This document shows, piece after piece, positions 45,701 through 56,310 of a DNA stretch of 64,000 nucleotides (position 1 is the stretch's first letter; each line of letters starts with the position of its first letter). Under the pieces are notes generated by a model. It was given only the letters and a program-made list of their open reading frames with translations, had not been told where the DNA came from and made no database searches. Location of the stretch: positions 558,001 to 622,000 of the forward strand of contig JAGMVK010000026.1 in the NCBI GenBank assembly GCA_020747065.1, read 5' to 3'. This DNA is from Cadophora sp. MPI-SDFR-AT-0126 (lineage: Eukaryota; Ascomycota; Leotiomycetes; Helotiales; Ploettnerulaceae). The position numbers and the translations under genes are program-made.

Positions 45701-46142
45701 ATCTTTATTTCAAAGCTGCACCACCTACGAAGCGGAAGCCGAATAACATCCGGCATCGACTTCGGTCGTACGCCAATCTCGAGTGTGAAAAGCACGCTCC
45801 CATGCCGGTCTCTCGACAGAGTGGCACGACGAGGTGGGGAAGCTTGTAGATACTATTGGGAAGTGTTCCTCGATCATCCGAAGCTCCGCTTGAGGAAGTT
45901 CAGGGTGTGTTTGTAGATGACGGGATTCGTTCGAACCGAAATAGTTAGCACATACAGCGTCTTTTGAACGATGTCATGGAAAGACCGATAACATCGTTCG
46001 TTATAATGTCTAAAGATTGGGATTAGTCTCGGACTTCGAAATAATCCAGGACTCTGTACTTAGAAGGCAGTTCTGATCCATATATTCCCGATGCTGTCGT
46101 CGTTTTTCTCGAATCTCGTCCTGTTCTTCAAGTGTTCGTATC
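42731..46142. other. Long intergenic region (3.4 kb)
   Basis: No confident gene. The minus-strand frame 43813-44145 (110 codons, Leu- and Met-rich, helical looking) and the plus-strand frame 44782-45039 are the longest candidates, but neither has a recognisable domain. A CT microsatellite is at 45481-45500. Confidence 0.4.
45481..45500. repeat. CT dinucleotide microsatellite
   Basis: A run of CT dinucleotides about 18 bp long with short T and C edges. Confidence 0.8.
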
Positions 46143-46867
46143 TTAGCGAATTTCCGTCGCATATGTTTCTTCTTTCTCTGTGATGATACTCCTTCCATCG
46201 CGATCCACCAGAGCATCTTGACTCTTTCTAATGTCTCGCTGCTTTCCGCTGGCCCCCTTGATGCCTAGTAATAGCAATGCGCGAAGTGTAACATTTGCGT
46301 CGTTGCCTGCGTTATTAAATTTGAAATTGCAAGGACTGTTTAGCTCCATAAGTAGGTTCTTTAAGGAAAGCTGTCCCACTTGCAAGTCTCGTGCAAGTAG
46401 ATGTGTATGCAATTTTGCAATGACGTTCGAAAATCAAACTAAGAGCTTTTAATACAGCAAGGTCATTTGGAAGACCATGCCCAACCAGAATAATGCTCCT
46501 GCTCTGATAAACACCGAGGCAATTATTAATCTTTGATAGCATTCCCGAAACAGGAATTTTCACCGCGGTGCCCCAGTGATAGAAAGGCGCTGATTCCTTG
46601 AAGTATTTATCCTCTCCAAGTAATGAAGTTGAAAGTCGTAAATTTTGATGCTGCACCAAGGCACCTTGTATCTAGAATAGCAAGACCAACTTGTGTATCT
46701 GAATAGCTATGCTGAAAGCCATCAATAATCAATTTGGTTCTTTCGAAATCGATAGCCACGAAAACTGGATCCCCTGAAAAAGAAGAAGAAGAAGAAGAAG
46801 AAGAGAGACGTAAACTCCGAAATGTTTGTAGGTTGCCCATGTCACGTACAAGCGGCAATTTGGCCAT
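46143..46867 (-). pseudogene. Gfd2/YDR514C-like 3'-5' exonuclease-domain relic
   Basis: Three consecutive frames carry pieces of one RNase H-fold domain of the fungal Gfd2/YDR514C-like type. First, PVFVAIDFERTK (D-x-E motif) and VGLAILDTRCL (46867-46610). Next, SIILVGHGLPNDLAVLKAL (about 46500-46440). Finally, LKNLLMELNSPC and AGNDANVTLRALLLLG (about 46370-46250). The changes of frame, near 46610 and 46440, occur within a few bases, too short for introns, so I call it a pseudogene. The poly-Ser near the start is encoded by a TTC-type microsatellite at about 46780-46805. If intact it would be a nucleic-acid-processing enzyme of unknown role. Confidence 0.5.
46780..46805. repeat. AAG/CTT trinucleotide microsatellite
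   Basis: About eight GAA/AAG units inside the exonuclease relic, producing its poly-Ser stretch on the minus strand. Confidence 0.8.
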
Positions 46868-47796
46868 GGTGTGTCGCCGTCGTCGGGAAGGAGATTTGAT
46901 ACAATACGAGGTATTCTAGTAGAACGATGTGGCGTGCTCGGTGTTGTGATGTGAAGGAGGCGTGGTGAAGTGACGGGGTGTATGCATTGTAGGCGATAGT
47001 ACGGAGGTAATGGAAAGCGATCAGGTAAATTTTTAAAAGTCAAGGTGAAAAGGAGTTGTTAGAAATGATGGTATGCTTAGTCAGCATTGCCCCTATTTAT
47101 TCCTGTAGCTTTCCGTAAATAAATCCATATGGTCAATTCTAGTATCATGTTCGGCACCTCAGTTACTTCGTTAGTGCCTTGCCATCCCACCCGGCTCGCT
47201 AACGTTCCCAACAAACATTATAAAAGATCGGGATGAAATCCCACGACCAAAAAATAATAAAGAAATAAAAATCGGAACAATAAAGGGGTTACCCCAAATA
47301 AAACAGTGGATGCTGATCACGCCTGTACTCAGTTATCCCTTGGAGACCTGCAAGATTGACCACCATGGTTTCAAGGACTTGTAGATAACCGACACATTGC
47401 GCCAGGAGAAGCGATGAACAAGTAAATAGATTTAATAAATCGAATTGAGTGAAATGATTTTTGCATTGGGACTTTTCCTAGCTCCCAGCTAGCATGGCTT
47501 TGAGACGAGCGTTCTGATTGGGGAAGTTTCTGGCTGTGATGGAGTACTCGCTGGAGCAGGAGCGACCTGAACAGCAACGAATATGGAGCGAGAGAATAGA
47601 AAGTGGCCTGGACGTCAAATACCACATGCCCTTGAAGGACTGGAGTCCAGAGTTTCTGATGTGTTGTTAAGCTCTTTGAAGAACAGGTGTGAAGTATCAC
47701 TTCACCGAAGCAAGGAAATGCTTGGACAGAGCTTCGAGTTGTACAGGATTCTTGTCTGCTGCCAGTACTATCGTTCCTGTATATACAACGTATACA
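46868..47796. other. Intergenic
   Basis: No gene supported. The 3' flank of the large mitochondrial protein gene begins at 47796. Confidence 0.4.
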
Positions 47797-50136
47797 TCAA
47801 TCCTCATCGTCGTCGTCATCATCTGCAAGAAACCCATTCTTCTTCTGGACTGGCGAGTCTGTACTACGCTTGGCAATGTCATCGTCAACAGCGCTATCAC
47901 CGGAAACTCCAATCCTCCTTTCCTTTACTCTCCTTGCATACGGCTTTCTCGTCCCCAGACCAGGCCTCCCAAATCCCAATCCGAGATTGGTTCGTTGTGT
48001 AGCCCTGCGTCGATGATTCCTCTTCACCTGCGTATGGAGAACCACAGACCCTGTAGGAACGCCGTATTTCACTTGCTTAGGAAGGAACAATGACCATTTC
48101 TCGAGGATGATAGGGATGTTTTGTAGAGACCATGATTCGGATCTCTTGAGGACGTCGGAACCCCGTTTGAGGAGTAGGCGAACCCATCGTTTTATATACT
48201 GGCGGTTCCGACCCACGCGGAGGAGGGCGAAGACTACGTCTCGCGCACGCTTCTCAGTGACGATTTTTGAGGAGTGTTGTCGCATAGATGTCTTGAAGGC
48301 GATGTTCTTCCTTGTAAGGTCCAGGACATCGCGCTTGAGCAGTTTTCGGGCTTCTTCCATGCGGTCCTGCATTTCTCCAAAGCGCTGACGGTATAATAGG
48401 TTCGACATGTATCGGTTGTACATCGCCATGGTTGGTTGGACGTTGTATGGCTCGGATATCATGGTTTGCCAGAGGTTGCTGACGGCTTCGGGTGGGAGCT
48501 CGCCGACTTGCCGGCCGATGTCTAGTGCGATGCCATCTTTACCTCTCCATTTCCGGCGTAGGATGATCTTGTTGGATAATACGAATGTCCATTCGAGTAA
48601 TTCGTCCCAAGCTTCGAGTGGAATTGGAATTGAGTATTGGCTGGAGATGTAATCGATGAGAGACAAAGCTGTTGGAATATTGTTGTTGATGCCGTACACG
48701 TGGCAGATGGTGAATAGGAAGTGTTTTGAAGGATAGAATGGTGAGCTGGGATGGTAGCTCGTGACTGGCGGGAGTTCTTCCTCGTTTCCAGTCATCAGAG
48801 CCCGTACATCAATTGACCAAACTTTCTTGAGGATTGCTTCGACACCTAGCATATCACCCTCGCGTGCAAGCGCAGTCATCATCAGACGAAATGTTTCCTC
48901 ATTTCCAGCAATTCCAGCCAGGACCATTCGCCGAAAGACCCTAGATACTTGGGCTTTGACACCATGGTTAGGCCCAGCGCGGTGACCACTAAGCTCGTAA
49001 GGTGCTTTCTCCCAATGGCGAGGTACGAGGTTGTAGGCTATCACTCGCAGTCGATGTCGTTGTTTTGGGTTTGTGCTTTCTCTCCAACACTTCACTTTCA
49101 GATACAGGTTATAACATTCCAGATCGGGGTCCAGTGGCTCTCGCTTGATCTGGGTCCCATCAGCCGTCCACTCCGTATATGGCTGAGTCATGCTGTCCCA
49201 GATTTCCTCCGCTGCTTGTGCATGTCCGACAGAGCAGGCACACTTGAGTAGATACTTGTAATCCGACAAGGTAAGTGGCCACCACAGCTTCCGAGTATCG
49301 ACGATATCCTTGACTTGGGCCAAAAATACGCTGGAGAAATAGTAGAAGTCTTCTTGACGAAGGTGGCGATCTAGACTAAGAGTCCTCATCGTCCATGGGC
49401 CAATTGACTTGTAAATTTCTGAATGCCGGTCGAGAAAGTGCTTTGGATCCATGCAACGCAAGACCTCCGAGAAGGTCGACGGAGGCAAAGAGATTAGCAG
49501 CGATGGATCCCTACGATCAACCGTAGTCAGATCGAGCATTACTTTCATAACGGCATGAGGGTCTCGAGTCCGCAACGCCGAGAAAAGGGCATTTTTCTGT
49601 TCTTCAATCCCCGGTGGAGGTGTATCTCGAGTTCCGGGAGGCCCTGGTAGAACATCTCCGAAAGCACCCACAACCGCTCTCGTGCTCGAGCGTACTTGCG
49701 TCCTAACATAGTCACTAATCCCCCGGTGCCATGCTTCGCGATCAGGATCCTGGAAGGGCTCAATCGAAATCGATCCGAGACCATCGACTAAAAGTCCCTT
49801 TTTGCCATTGAATCTGTCGGTTGAACCTTCGAGCTCCTTGATGTCCACATCGAAAGTCTCGGGCTCATTGTATGGCTCAGCATCTGTGCCTAACGCTGCA
49901 TCCCCAGTATTCCAAGAACTCTCTACCCTCCCTTCCGCTTGACTTTGGTATCTGCGAATCGCAATTGACGGTGACAATTTGGTACAGTGAGGTGGTATCT
50001 TGGTGGGCGGAAGTCGGAACTTGTGGAAACGTCGTCGCAGTCGGATGGCGTGAAGGCGACCTTGGATCCCGCGCGGACAGGAGTACGAAGCTATTCGAGA
50101 CTCGATTGCCTCCAGCCTGAAAAGGAACGCACTCAT
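47797..50136 (-). CDS. Mitochondrial ATP13/Aep2-like (PPR-type) expression factor
   Basis: Single exon, 779 aa, ATG at 50136. The N-terminus is rich in Arg and Ser and lacks acids (SAFLFRLEAIESRIASYSC..RLRRRFHKF), a mitochondrial presequence. The body has helical-repeat character like PPR proteins: DYKYLLKCACSVGHAQAAEEIWDSM, FRLMMTALAREGDMLGVEAIL. The block FYPSKHFLFTICHVYGINNN followed by ALSLIDYISSQYSIPIP and EWTFVLSN resembles the ATP13 'mitochondrial ATPase expression' family, which in yeast is needed for translation of the OLI1 mRNA for ATP synthase subunit 9. The C-terminus is very basic (KRNHRRRATQRT) and ends in an Asp run. Family placement is by memory of motifs, so the exact role is uncertain. 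Divergent from LSM3, 358 bp apart. Confidence 0.68.
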   Translation of the reverse strand: MSAFLFRLEAIESRIASYSCPRGIQGRLHAIRLRRRFHKFRLPPTKIPPHCTKLSPSIAIRRYQSQAEGRVESSWNTGDAALGTDAEPYNEPETFDVDIKELEGSTDRFNGKKGLLVDGLGSISIEPFQDPDREAWHRGISDYVRTQVRSSTRAVVGAFGDVLPGPPGTRDTPPPGIEEQKNALFSALRTRDPHAVMKVMLDLTTVDRRDPSLLISLPPSTFSEVLRCMDPKHFLDRHSEIYKSIGPWTMRTLSLDRHLRQEDFYYFSSVFLAQVKDIVDTRKLWWPLTLSDYKYLLKCACSVGHAQAAEEIWDSMTQPYTEWTADGTQIKREPLDPDLECYNLYLKVKCWRESTNPKQRHRLRVIAYNLVPRHWEKAPYELSGHRAGPNHGVKAQVSRVFRRMVLAGIAGNEETFRLMMTALAREGDMLGVEAILKKVWSIDVRALMTGNEEELPPVTSYHPSSPFYPSKHFLFTICHVYGINNNIPTALSLIDYISSQYSIPIPLEAWDELLEWTFVLSNKIILRRKWRGKDGIALDIGRQVGELPPEAVSNLWQTMISEPYNVQPTMAMYNRYMSNLLYRQRFGEMQDRMEEARKLLKRDVLDLTRKNIAFKTSMRQHSSKIVTEKRARDVVFALLRVGRNRQYIKRWVRLLLKRGSDVLKRSESWSLQNIPIILEKWSLFLPKQVKYGVPTGSVVLHTQVKRNHRRRATQRTNLGLGFGRPGLGTRKPYARRVKERRIGVSGDSAVDDDIAKRSTDSPVQKKNGFLADDDDDDED

Positions 50137-50420
50137 GGGCTTCGAATATGGGTTATCAACATATTGACTTTGAAGTCAATAGATAGTCCGGGGGAATTGA
50201 GGAGGCGGAGACGGAAGTGGAGGAGAGGGGAGAGTGGATCTGGAGTGGAGAATAGCAAATTGGCTTGGTGTTGATGTTCAGAAGAGGTTCAAAGCTTTTC
50301 GTGGGGAAGTCGAACCTTGAATTTCAGAAGAGCTTTAAGTTGACACCTCAAGTTTCAGGCGTCAATTGCCGACCGCCGACAGCTCGAAATTTACGCGCGA
50401 GCTGCAGCCCAGGGATTGAA

Positions 50421-50440
50421 GTCAAGTCAAGTCAAGTCAA
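50421..50440. repeat. GTCAA pentanucleotide repeat, four units
   Basis: Four perfect GTCAA units in the intergenic region about 55 bp before the LSM3 start codon, so they may lie in its 5' leader. Confidence 0.85.
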
Positions 50441-50494
50441 CACTGGGACAACGACAAAAACTACGCTCAAGAACTCACGCCGCTTCGAAACAGA

Positions 50495-50960
50495 ATGGCT
50501 GACGTCGACGATGGAGCGTCTGCCCCTGCAGAGCCCCTTGATCTTGTGCGCCTGTGCCTGGACGAAATTGTGTTTGTGAAGCTGCGAGGAGATCGAGAAT
50601 TGAAAGGCAGACTACATGTCAGTGTTACTATCTGCCAGAGCTTGGAACAACTGCTGAAAGAGCTTAGGCATACGACAGCCATTGCAATCTGGTGCTAGGG
50701 GACGTAGAAGAGACAATCTATGTTGTAGAGGAGGACGAGGATGAAGAGGAGACCGTCAAGGTACGGCGATCAATGCGCAGAGAGGAATGCTTGCTAAGAT
50801 ATATTGACAGGCCATTCACAAGAAGTCTGAGATGCTGTTCGTAAGAGGTATGTTCAGATTCTGTCCTGTCCTATTTCTCTGCTTTGAGATCTGGTAGCTA
50901 TTTACTGACTGGTATGCAGGAGACAGCGTGGTACTCATCTCCCCCCAAGGACCATCATGA
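50495..50960 (+). CDS. lsm3: U6 snRNA-associated Sm-like protein LSm3
   Basis: A subunit of the LSm2-8 ring on U6 snRNA (splicing) and of the cytoplasmic LSm1-7 ring (mRNA decay). Four exons: 50495-50617, 50668-50760, 50811-50847 and 50920-50960. Introns of 50, 50 and 72 bp have GT..AG ends (GTCAGT, GTACGG, GTATGT donors). The product is 97 aa, normal for LSm3. Sm1 motif: LDEIVFVKLRGDRELKGRLH, then after splicing AYDSHCNLVLGDVEE. Sm2 motif: MLFVRGDSVVLISP, with the RG pair encoded across the third intron. The acidic VVEEDEDEEETV stretch between the motifs is typical of LSm3. Confidence 0.95.
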
Positions 50961-51545
50961 TATCAGGACGTCCATACAGATGGAGGATAAAGGCTAGTGG
51001 AATGGTAAATAATTGTGGTGGGTGCTATCGAGAACATGGGAACAAATCAATGGCGGCGCATAGCACATGTTCTCGAGGCAGGATAGTCGGTGGGATGAAT
51101 GGCGGGGTAGACCAAGGGTCTTTGCATGACAATGTGCTGCAATACAGAGGCAATGAACATGCATCGAAGTCCGTCTAAAGAGCCATTTTGGCATAATATG
51201 GAGACTCGAGTGCCCAATCGAATTAAATGACAATAAAGCAAAGCTCCAGAATGTTTCAGTGTCAGTTAGTGACTCAAGCTCCGTGTGATGATTCAACGAC
51301 TTCTGGCGCGGTTATCGATAAAGCTGTCCCCTATTCCTTCACCGGAAGAGTCATCTCCAAACATATTACCACTCGACGGCTCCCCTTCTTCCTCCACAAC
51401 TACAGTTCCGACCATCTAATTGTTGTTTTCTTGATCACAAAACAGTCCGGTTGAACATCTTTAACTAGCCAGATGATCTTACGAATAAACCAACAAGCCG
51501 CTCAAATATCTGGATACTAAGTCCAAAGTACCAACCTACCCCACC
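50961..51545. other. Intergenic between LSM3 and the GTPase gene
   Basis: No gene supported; short frames only. Confidence 0.4.
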
Positions 51546-53551
51546 ATGGCAACGAAAGGCAAACAACTTCCGCATGAGCGGCGGAAAGGCGAGACGGTAG
51601 TAACCACTGAATTGATGTCAGAACTCTAAGTTGACAAGTACCAGGCCCTGAGCGAATTCGCAGACTACGTCGAGAAACAGCAGAAGCTCCGATATCCACC
51701 CGGCGCATCAACCGCCACCGTAGTAGAAGAACACTCAGAGCTCGATATCCTTGACTCTCTAGACCTCGCAGACGCCTCTCCAGCTGTACGGTTAAAAGAG
51801 CTACTCCTCAACCATGACGAGGACACTTTCGCGAAATTGGTCAATCTGCTAGAGGCACGGATAGAAGAGGGCCATGGCGAGACCATCTTCGAGATTGGAT
51901 TTGAGAACAATGGCGATTCTATGGCTTTGACCAAGGATGAGTGGGATATCGCTATGAAGAGATTAAGAGAAGCTGCGAAGAAAGTACGGTCCGATTGCCA
52001 GGTTCTTCTTACAAAACATGTTGGTGGCGAGGAGGAAGCAGAAAGTGCAGCCAATGAGAAGGAGAAAGAATGCAGCGGGAAAATACTGGTCAGACAGCAT
52101 CCTGCGACTGTGGAAGAAGTGGTGGAGACACGGATAGCGGTTGTGGGAAATGTCGATGCTGGAAAAAGTACCATGTTGGGGGTCCTCGTGAAAGGAGGTC
52201 TGGATGATGGACGTGGGAAAGCTCGAGTCAACCTCTTTCGACACAAGCATGAGATTGAGAGTGGAAGGACTAGTTCCGTCGGAATGGAGATCATGGGATT
52301 TGATACTCTGGGAAAAGTCATCACGGCTGAAGTTCCTGGACGGAAACTCTCATGGGAAGAGATTGGCAAACGCTCTGCTAAAGTCATCACTTTCACTGAC
52401 TTGGCTGGTCATGAGCGATACCTTCGAACCACGGTCTTTGGGCTGTTGTCTTCAAGCCCAAATTACTGTCTACTAATGGTGGCTGCCAATAATGGTCTCA
52501 TTGGTATGAGTAAAGAACATCTGGGTATCGCCTTGGCTTTGAACGTCCCTGTCATGGTCGTCATTACCAAAATCGATATCTGTCCACCACATATCTTGGA
52601 GCAGACAGTCCAGCAAATCACTAAAATACTGAAAAGTCCTGGTGCGAGGAAAATCCCGATTTTTATCAAGAACAAAGAGGAGTGTATCAATACTGCCACT
52701 CAGTTCGTTTCTCAGCGGATATGCCCAATTTTCCAAGTCTCCAATGTCACAGGAGAGTCATTGGATCTTGTTCGAGCCTTCTTGAATATTCTTCCACATC
52801 ACGGCCACTACGATGCCGAAGCTCCATTTGAGTTCCACGTCAATGACACCTTTTCAGTGCCTTTCGTGGGCACTGTCGTTTCTGGTATTGTCAAAAGCGG
52901 AGTCATCCACGCAGGCGACACTGTCTTGATCGGTCCAGATTCTCTTGGCCAGTTCACAACTACCAGTATCAGATCAATTGAGCGGAAACGGATACCAGTG
53001 CCAGCTGCATCAGCTGGACAGTCTGCCTCTTTCGCTTTGAAACGTGTCAGACGAAAAGATGTACGGAAAGGTATGGTAGTCTTGCCGAAACTTGAGCAAA
53101 GTGCTCCGAAGGTGTACAGAGAGTTCGTCGCTGAAGGTAATTTTCTCGCTCACTAAACCTCAGCCTGAAGCATCACTAACAAATGACAGTCTTAATCCTC
53201 TCCCACGCAACCACCATCAAAACCAAATACCAAGCAATGCTCCATGTTGGTCCAGTCTCTCAAACCTGTGCAATTATCGACATCGATCGTCAGTACATCC
53301 GAACAGGTGACCGAGCACTCGTCGCGTTTCGCTTCGTCCAGAGACCGGAATACCTTGCTCCAGGTGACCGGTTACTATTCAGAGAAGGTCGAACGAAAGG
53401 ACTGGGGATCGTAAAAAGTGTTGGGTATGATTTCAACAAACCGCTGAATCCTAATGCGGTCAAGGATCAGAATGGGAAGTCTGTCGAGGCGAAAGGGGAG
53501 GAAGTTAAGGTTGCCGAGGAGCCGCTTGGACAGGCTGGGAGCAAGGCATAA
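51546..53551 (+). CDS. GTPBP1/GTPBP2-like translational GTPase
   Basis: Relatives act in mRNA decay with the exosome and in ribosome rescue. Exons 51546-51596, 51639-53136 and 53190-53551 give 636 aa; introns are 42 bp (short, ending TTGACAAG) and 53 bp (GTAATT..GACAG with CTAAC). An N-terminal region of about 190 residues precedes the G domain: G1 VVGNVDAGKST, G2 region SVGMEIMGFD, G3 TFTDLAGHERY, G4 VITKIDI, G5 around SNVTGES. Domain 2 is FHVNDTFSVPFVGTVVSGIV with HAGDTVLIGPD. Domain 3 spans ATTIKTKYQAMLHVG to GDRLLFREGRTKGLGIV. The order G1-G5 then two barrels is that of EF-Tu-like factors, and FTDLAGHERY is characteristic of GTPBP1. The tail is a charged disordered segment. Confidence 0.93.
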
Positions 53552-54352
53552 CGAAGTATCTTCTTGTTTGTTTTCTTTTCCCCCCTCTCTCTTCCCTCTT
53601 CTATTGCTATGGCGAATGGAGTGCATCCTTGAATCATGGCAACACAGTACTTATGGGATACATGACATGCGGGTTTTTGACTGAGGTTGTGGAGTTTCGG
53701 GAGTTTCACGAGAAGCCTTGCATGGGTCTGGCGTGTCTTGCATTGCGACTTTTGCTTTTCTAAGTACTTTATGATTCTTAGCTTGCTCAATGCACACTTA
53801 CTTTACCATGCAGCTTATCAGAAGTTTGCTTGCAGCAGAGCGACCGTTGATACGATCAGATTCCTGATCTTGGAACCAATCCCGAGTAGGCTACCAGTCC
53901 CCATGTCTGCAGATTTGTCATGTGCCCGCCCCATTCAATCTACAGCCCGTCTTGATCATTCTCCTTCATCCCAAATAAAGTATTCTCACATGCCCAGATC
54001 CATGCACATTGACGTCGGTCTGTCCTTCTGTCGTGTCTGGCAAAGGAAACAAGGAGCATGCTGCACAGCCACAGCCACAGACAGCAAAGGGTCGTGGTCG
54101 TGTCCTGGAATTAATTTACTCCGTACTGCAAGCGAAGGCGGGAATGACGATGTTGTGACAGGGGTTGGATGTGCGTCATTGTTGGGATCGAAACGACGAG
54201 CGACTGAGACCGAACCCAATTTTGAATATTTGATTGTATTCAAAGTATGAATAATTGCTCAGGAGAGAAGGCAGTACTCGATGATCGTAAGAGGACGACA
54301 TGTTAGTGAATATGTGCAGCCTTTAATCTTCTGCTTCTAGCTATAGGCAGCT

Positions 54353-54380
54353 ATGTCATGTCATGTCATGTCATGTCATG
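54353..54380. repeat. ATGTC pentanucleotide repeat
   Basis: Five perfect ATGTC units followed by ATG. Confidence 0.9.
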
Positions 54381-54590
54381 GCGAGTAGTCAGAAGTGAGA
54401 CCTTACGGAGGGGCAGGAATGGCGGGGTAAAATCAAGATCCAGCTCGAAGTCCAGCCCTTATCCAATATCCACAGTTCAATTTAATGTACCTCCGTAGAG
54501 ATTGTAGAGATTCAGGTTTCTCCGTCGCATGATGGAAATGGAGATTGATATACACCTGGGTTTTGCCCTCGGTCTGGATCCCGATGCATG

Positions 54591-54620
54591 GCAAGGCAAG
54601 GCAAGGCAAGGCAAAGCAAG
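54591..54620. repeat. GCAAG pentanucleotide repeat
   Basis: Six units, the fifth reading GCAAA, then GCTC. Confidence 0.9.
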
Positions 54621-54915
54621 GCTCTTCAAAGGGCACAACGCAATTTGCCAACTTTCCTCTGGATTGCGTTACAAGTATTATTGTAAGAAAGAGAAGGAGG
54701 GGTCCTGATCCTAGACAAGGACAAGGACATGGACATGTACCCATCCCGCTCTGGCCCAAGTCGACGGGAACCAGTCAAGCTTGAAGGAGCAGCACCCGAC
54801 CCCACCTGCCACAACAACGACGTCAGTTGTGGACGACTCGTAGGCCGGCCTTGATTGCGTGAATGCTGAAGCAACAAGCTCTGTGCTTTGGGATTCGCAC
54901 GCTTTCGCTGCCCTT

Positions 54916-54921
54916 TATAAA
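54916..54921 (+). promoter_or_regulatory. TATA box upstream of the hydrophilin-like gene
   Basis: TATAAA in the context CCCTTTATAAAGGAG, about 155 bp before the ATG at 55074, followed by a strongly CT-rich leader (TCTTCTCTACTCTTTCTTTC). This layout is typical of highly inducible fungal genes. Confidence 0.6.
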
Positions 54922-55073
54922 GGAGAGCACTTCCCTACTCTTCTCTACTCTTTCTTTCTCCTAAGATTTAAGATACCCAACAAGACTGTACAACACCACA
55001 ACAACGGACAACTTACTTTCACGTTCTCCTTCCTTTACAAAGCACAACAGACCAGACAAAAAGATAATCAATC

Positions 55074-56046
55074 ATGGAGACCATCACCAACATTACATCA
55101 GCCGCTTCTCGCGCTATCTGGGGCGAAGGAGGCAACCCAGATGAGAAGAAAGATGGGAATGAGACGTTAGGAAAGGAGCCTGTGTCTGGAGAGCTGGGTG
55201 ATGTTAAGAGTGGTGAGCCATATGATAAGGGCAATGTTGGTAGTGAGTTGTCTCGAACATAGACAAAAACAGAGCTGTGCTGACTTTGGTGCAGAGTTAA
55301 TTTAATTTAGTTTGGACGCTCATTTCTGATGGAGACGACTGGATGTTTCAGTCTACCAAATATGGAGAGTCTGCAGGAGCGAAGAATATACAGCTGACAT
55401 TATTCCTCCAATAGAAGACACCTCCCTCCCATCCAAAACAACTCTAACCTCCAACCCCAAACCCGCCACTCTCGAATCCTCCTCAACCGACCCCTCCAAA
55501 GCCGCCGTACTCCTCCCCGAATCCGAATCCGAATCCCGCGAGACCCCCACCAACCTCCTCACCACAGCCGACAAGCAAAAATCGCTCCCATCCGAGAACA
55601 CATCGACCGATTCCAAGCCTCTGACGTTCAGCAAGAGTGATCCTGCTGCAACTGGCACTGAGAGTCTAGAAGAGAAAGCTAGTGACGTGAAGGGCACCAC
55701 GGGGTTCGATGAGAAGAGCACTGCTGGAGATACCACTTCAACTGGCACCACCACTGGTACTACGACCAGTAGCACGGAAGCACCGCCTCTAACAGGCGCA
55801 CCAGCAAAGAAAGATGAGGGACTTCGCGAGGAGAACGTAGGAAGTACAGGCTTGCTAGAAGAGAAGCGTGTTAAGCCCGAGTCGGCGTCTGAGCCAAAGG
55901 TGGGTGAGACGTCGACGAGTACGCCGAAGAAGAGCACGAGTAGTGAGGGGAAGAAGAGTTTGGATGGGAGTGGGTCCGGACATGATAAGGAGAAGAAGAG
56001 TTTGAAGGAGAAGATTAAGGAGAAGTTGCATAGACATAAGGATTAG
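55074..56046 (+). CDS. Hydrophilin-like, Ser/Thr/Glu/Lys-rich stress protein
   Basis: ATG at 55074 (METITNITSAASRAIWGEGG). Exon 1 carries EPVSGELGDVKSGEPYDKGNV, a motif I recall from many small fungal proteins of unknown function. The intron begins at 55240 (GTAGTG) or 55243 (GTGAGT); both keep frame and differ by one residue. It ends at 55414 after a CTGAC branch site (172-175 bp). Exon 2 (55415-56046) encodes a disordered chain: ESESESRETPTN, a Thr-rich TTSTGTTTGTTTSS and a Lys-rich end SLKEKIKEKLHRHKD. The product is 265-266 aa, with no signal peptide and no Cys, as in hydrophilins that protect cells in dry or hot conditions. The function is inferred from composition and the TATA-type promoter. 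Confidence 0.65.
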
Positions 56047-56310
56047 ATGAGCGGCTGAGTACTGGCTGCAGTGTGGTCGGATTTGGATCGGGCGCTTTGA
56101 GATGTATTGATACCTGATTGATGTTGGCTTTAGTTGCTCCCGAGTGTAATATTGTACTTTTTGACAACTTAAGAAGGCCATTTAACATACTGTTTAAAGT
56201 TTTGAGAACGCTCAACTTGCGCTATACATACGGTATCCTATATTACTTACCGACGGGGTCATGGGTATTATCACATCTTCTCTTCGGGTATCAGATATCA
56301 ACATCACGCC

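Larger units (their letters stand above)
53552..55073. other. Intergenic with pentanucleotide repeats and a promoter
   Basis: It contains the two pentanucleotide arrays at 54353 and 54591, an imperfect six-base array (GGACAA/GGACAT) near 54713-54736, and the TATA-containing promoter of the downstream gene. No protein gene is supported. Confidence 0.5.

Noticed and set aside
48407..49251. Plus-strand frames inside the 779-aa mitochondrial protein gene
   Set aside because: Antisense shadows of a long intact gene.
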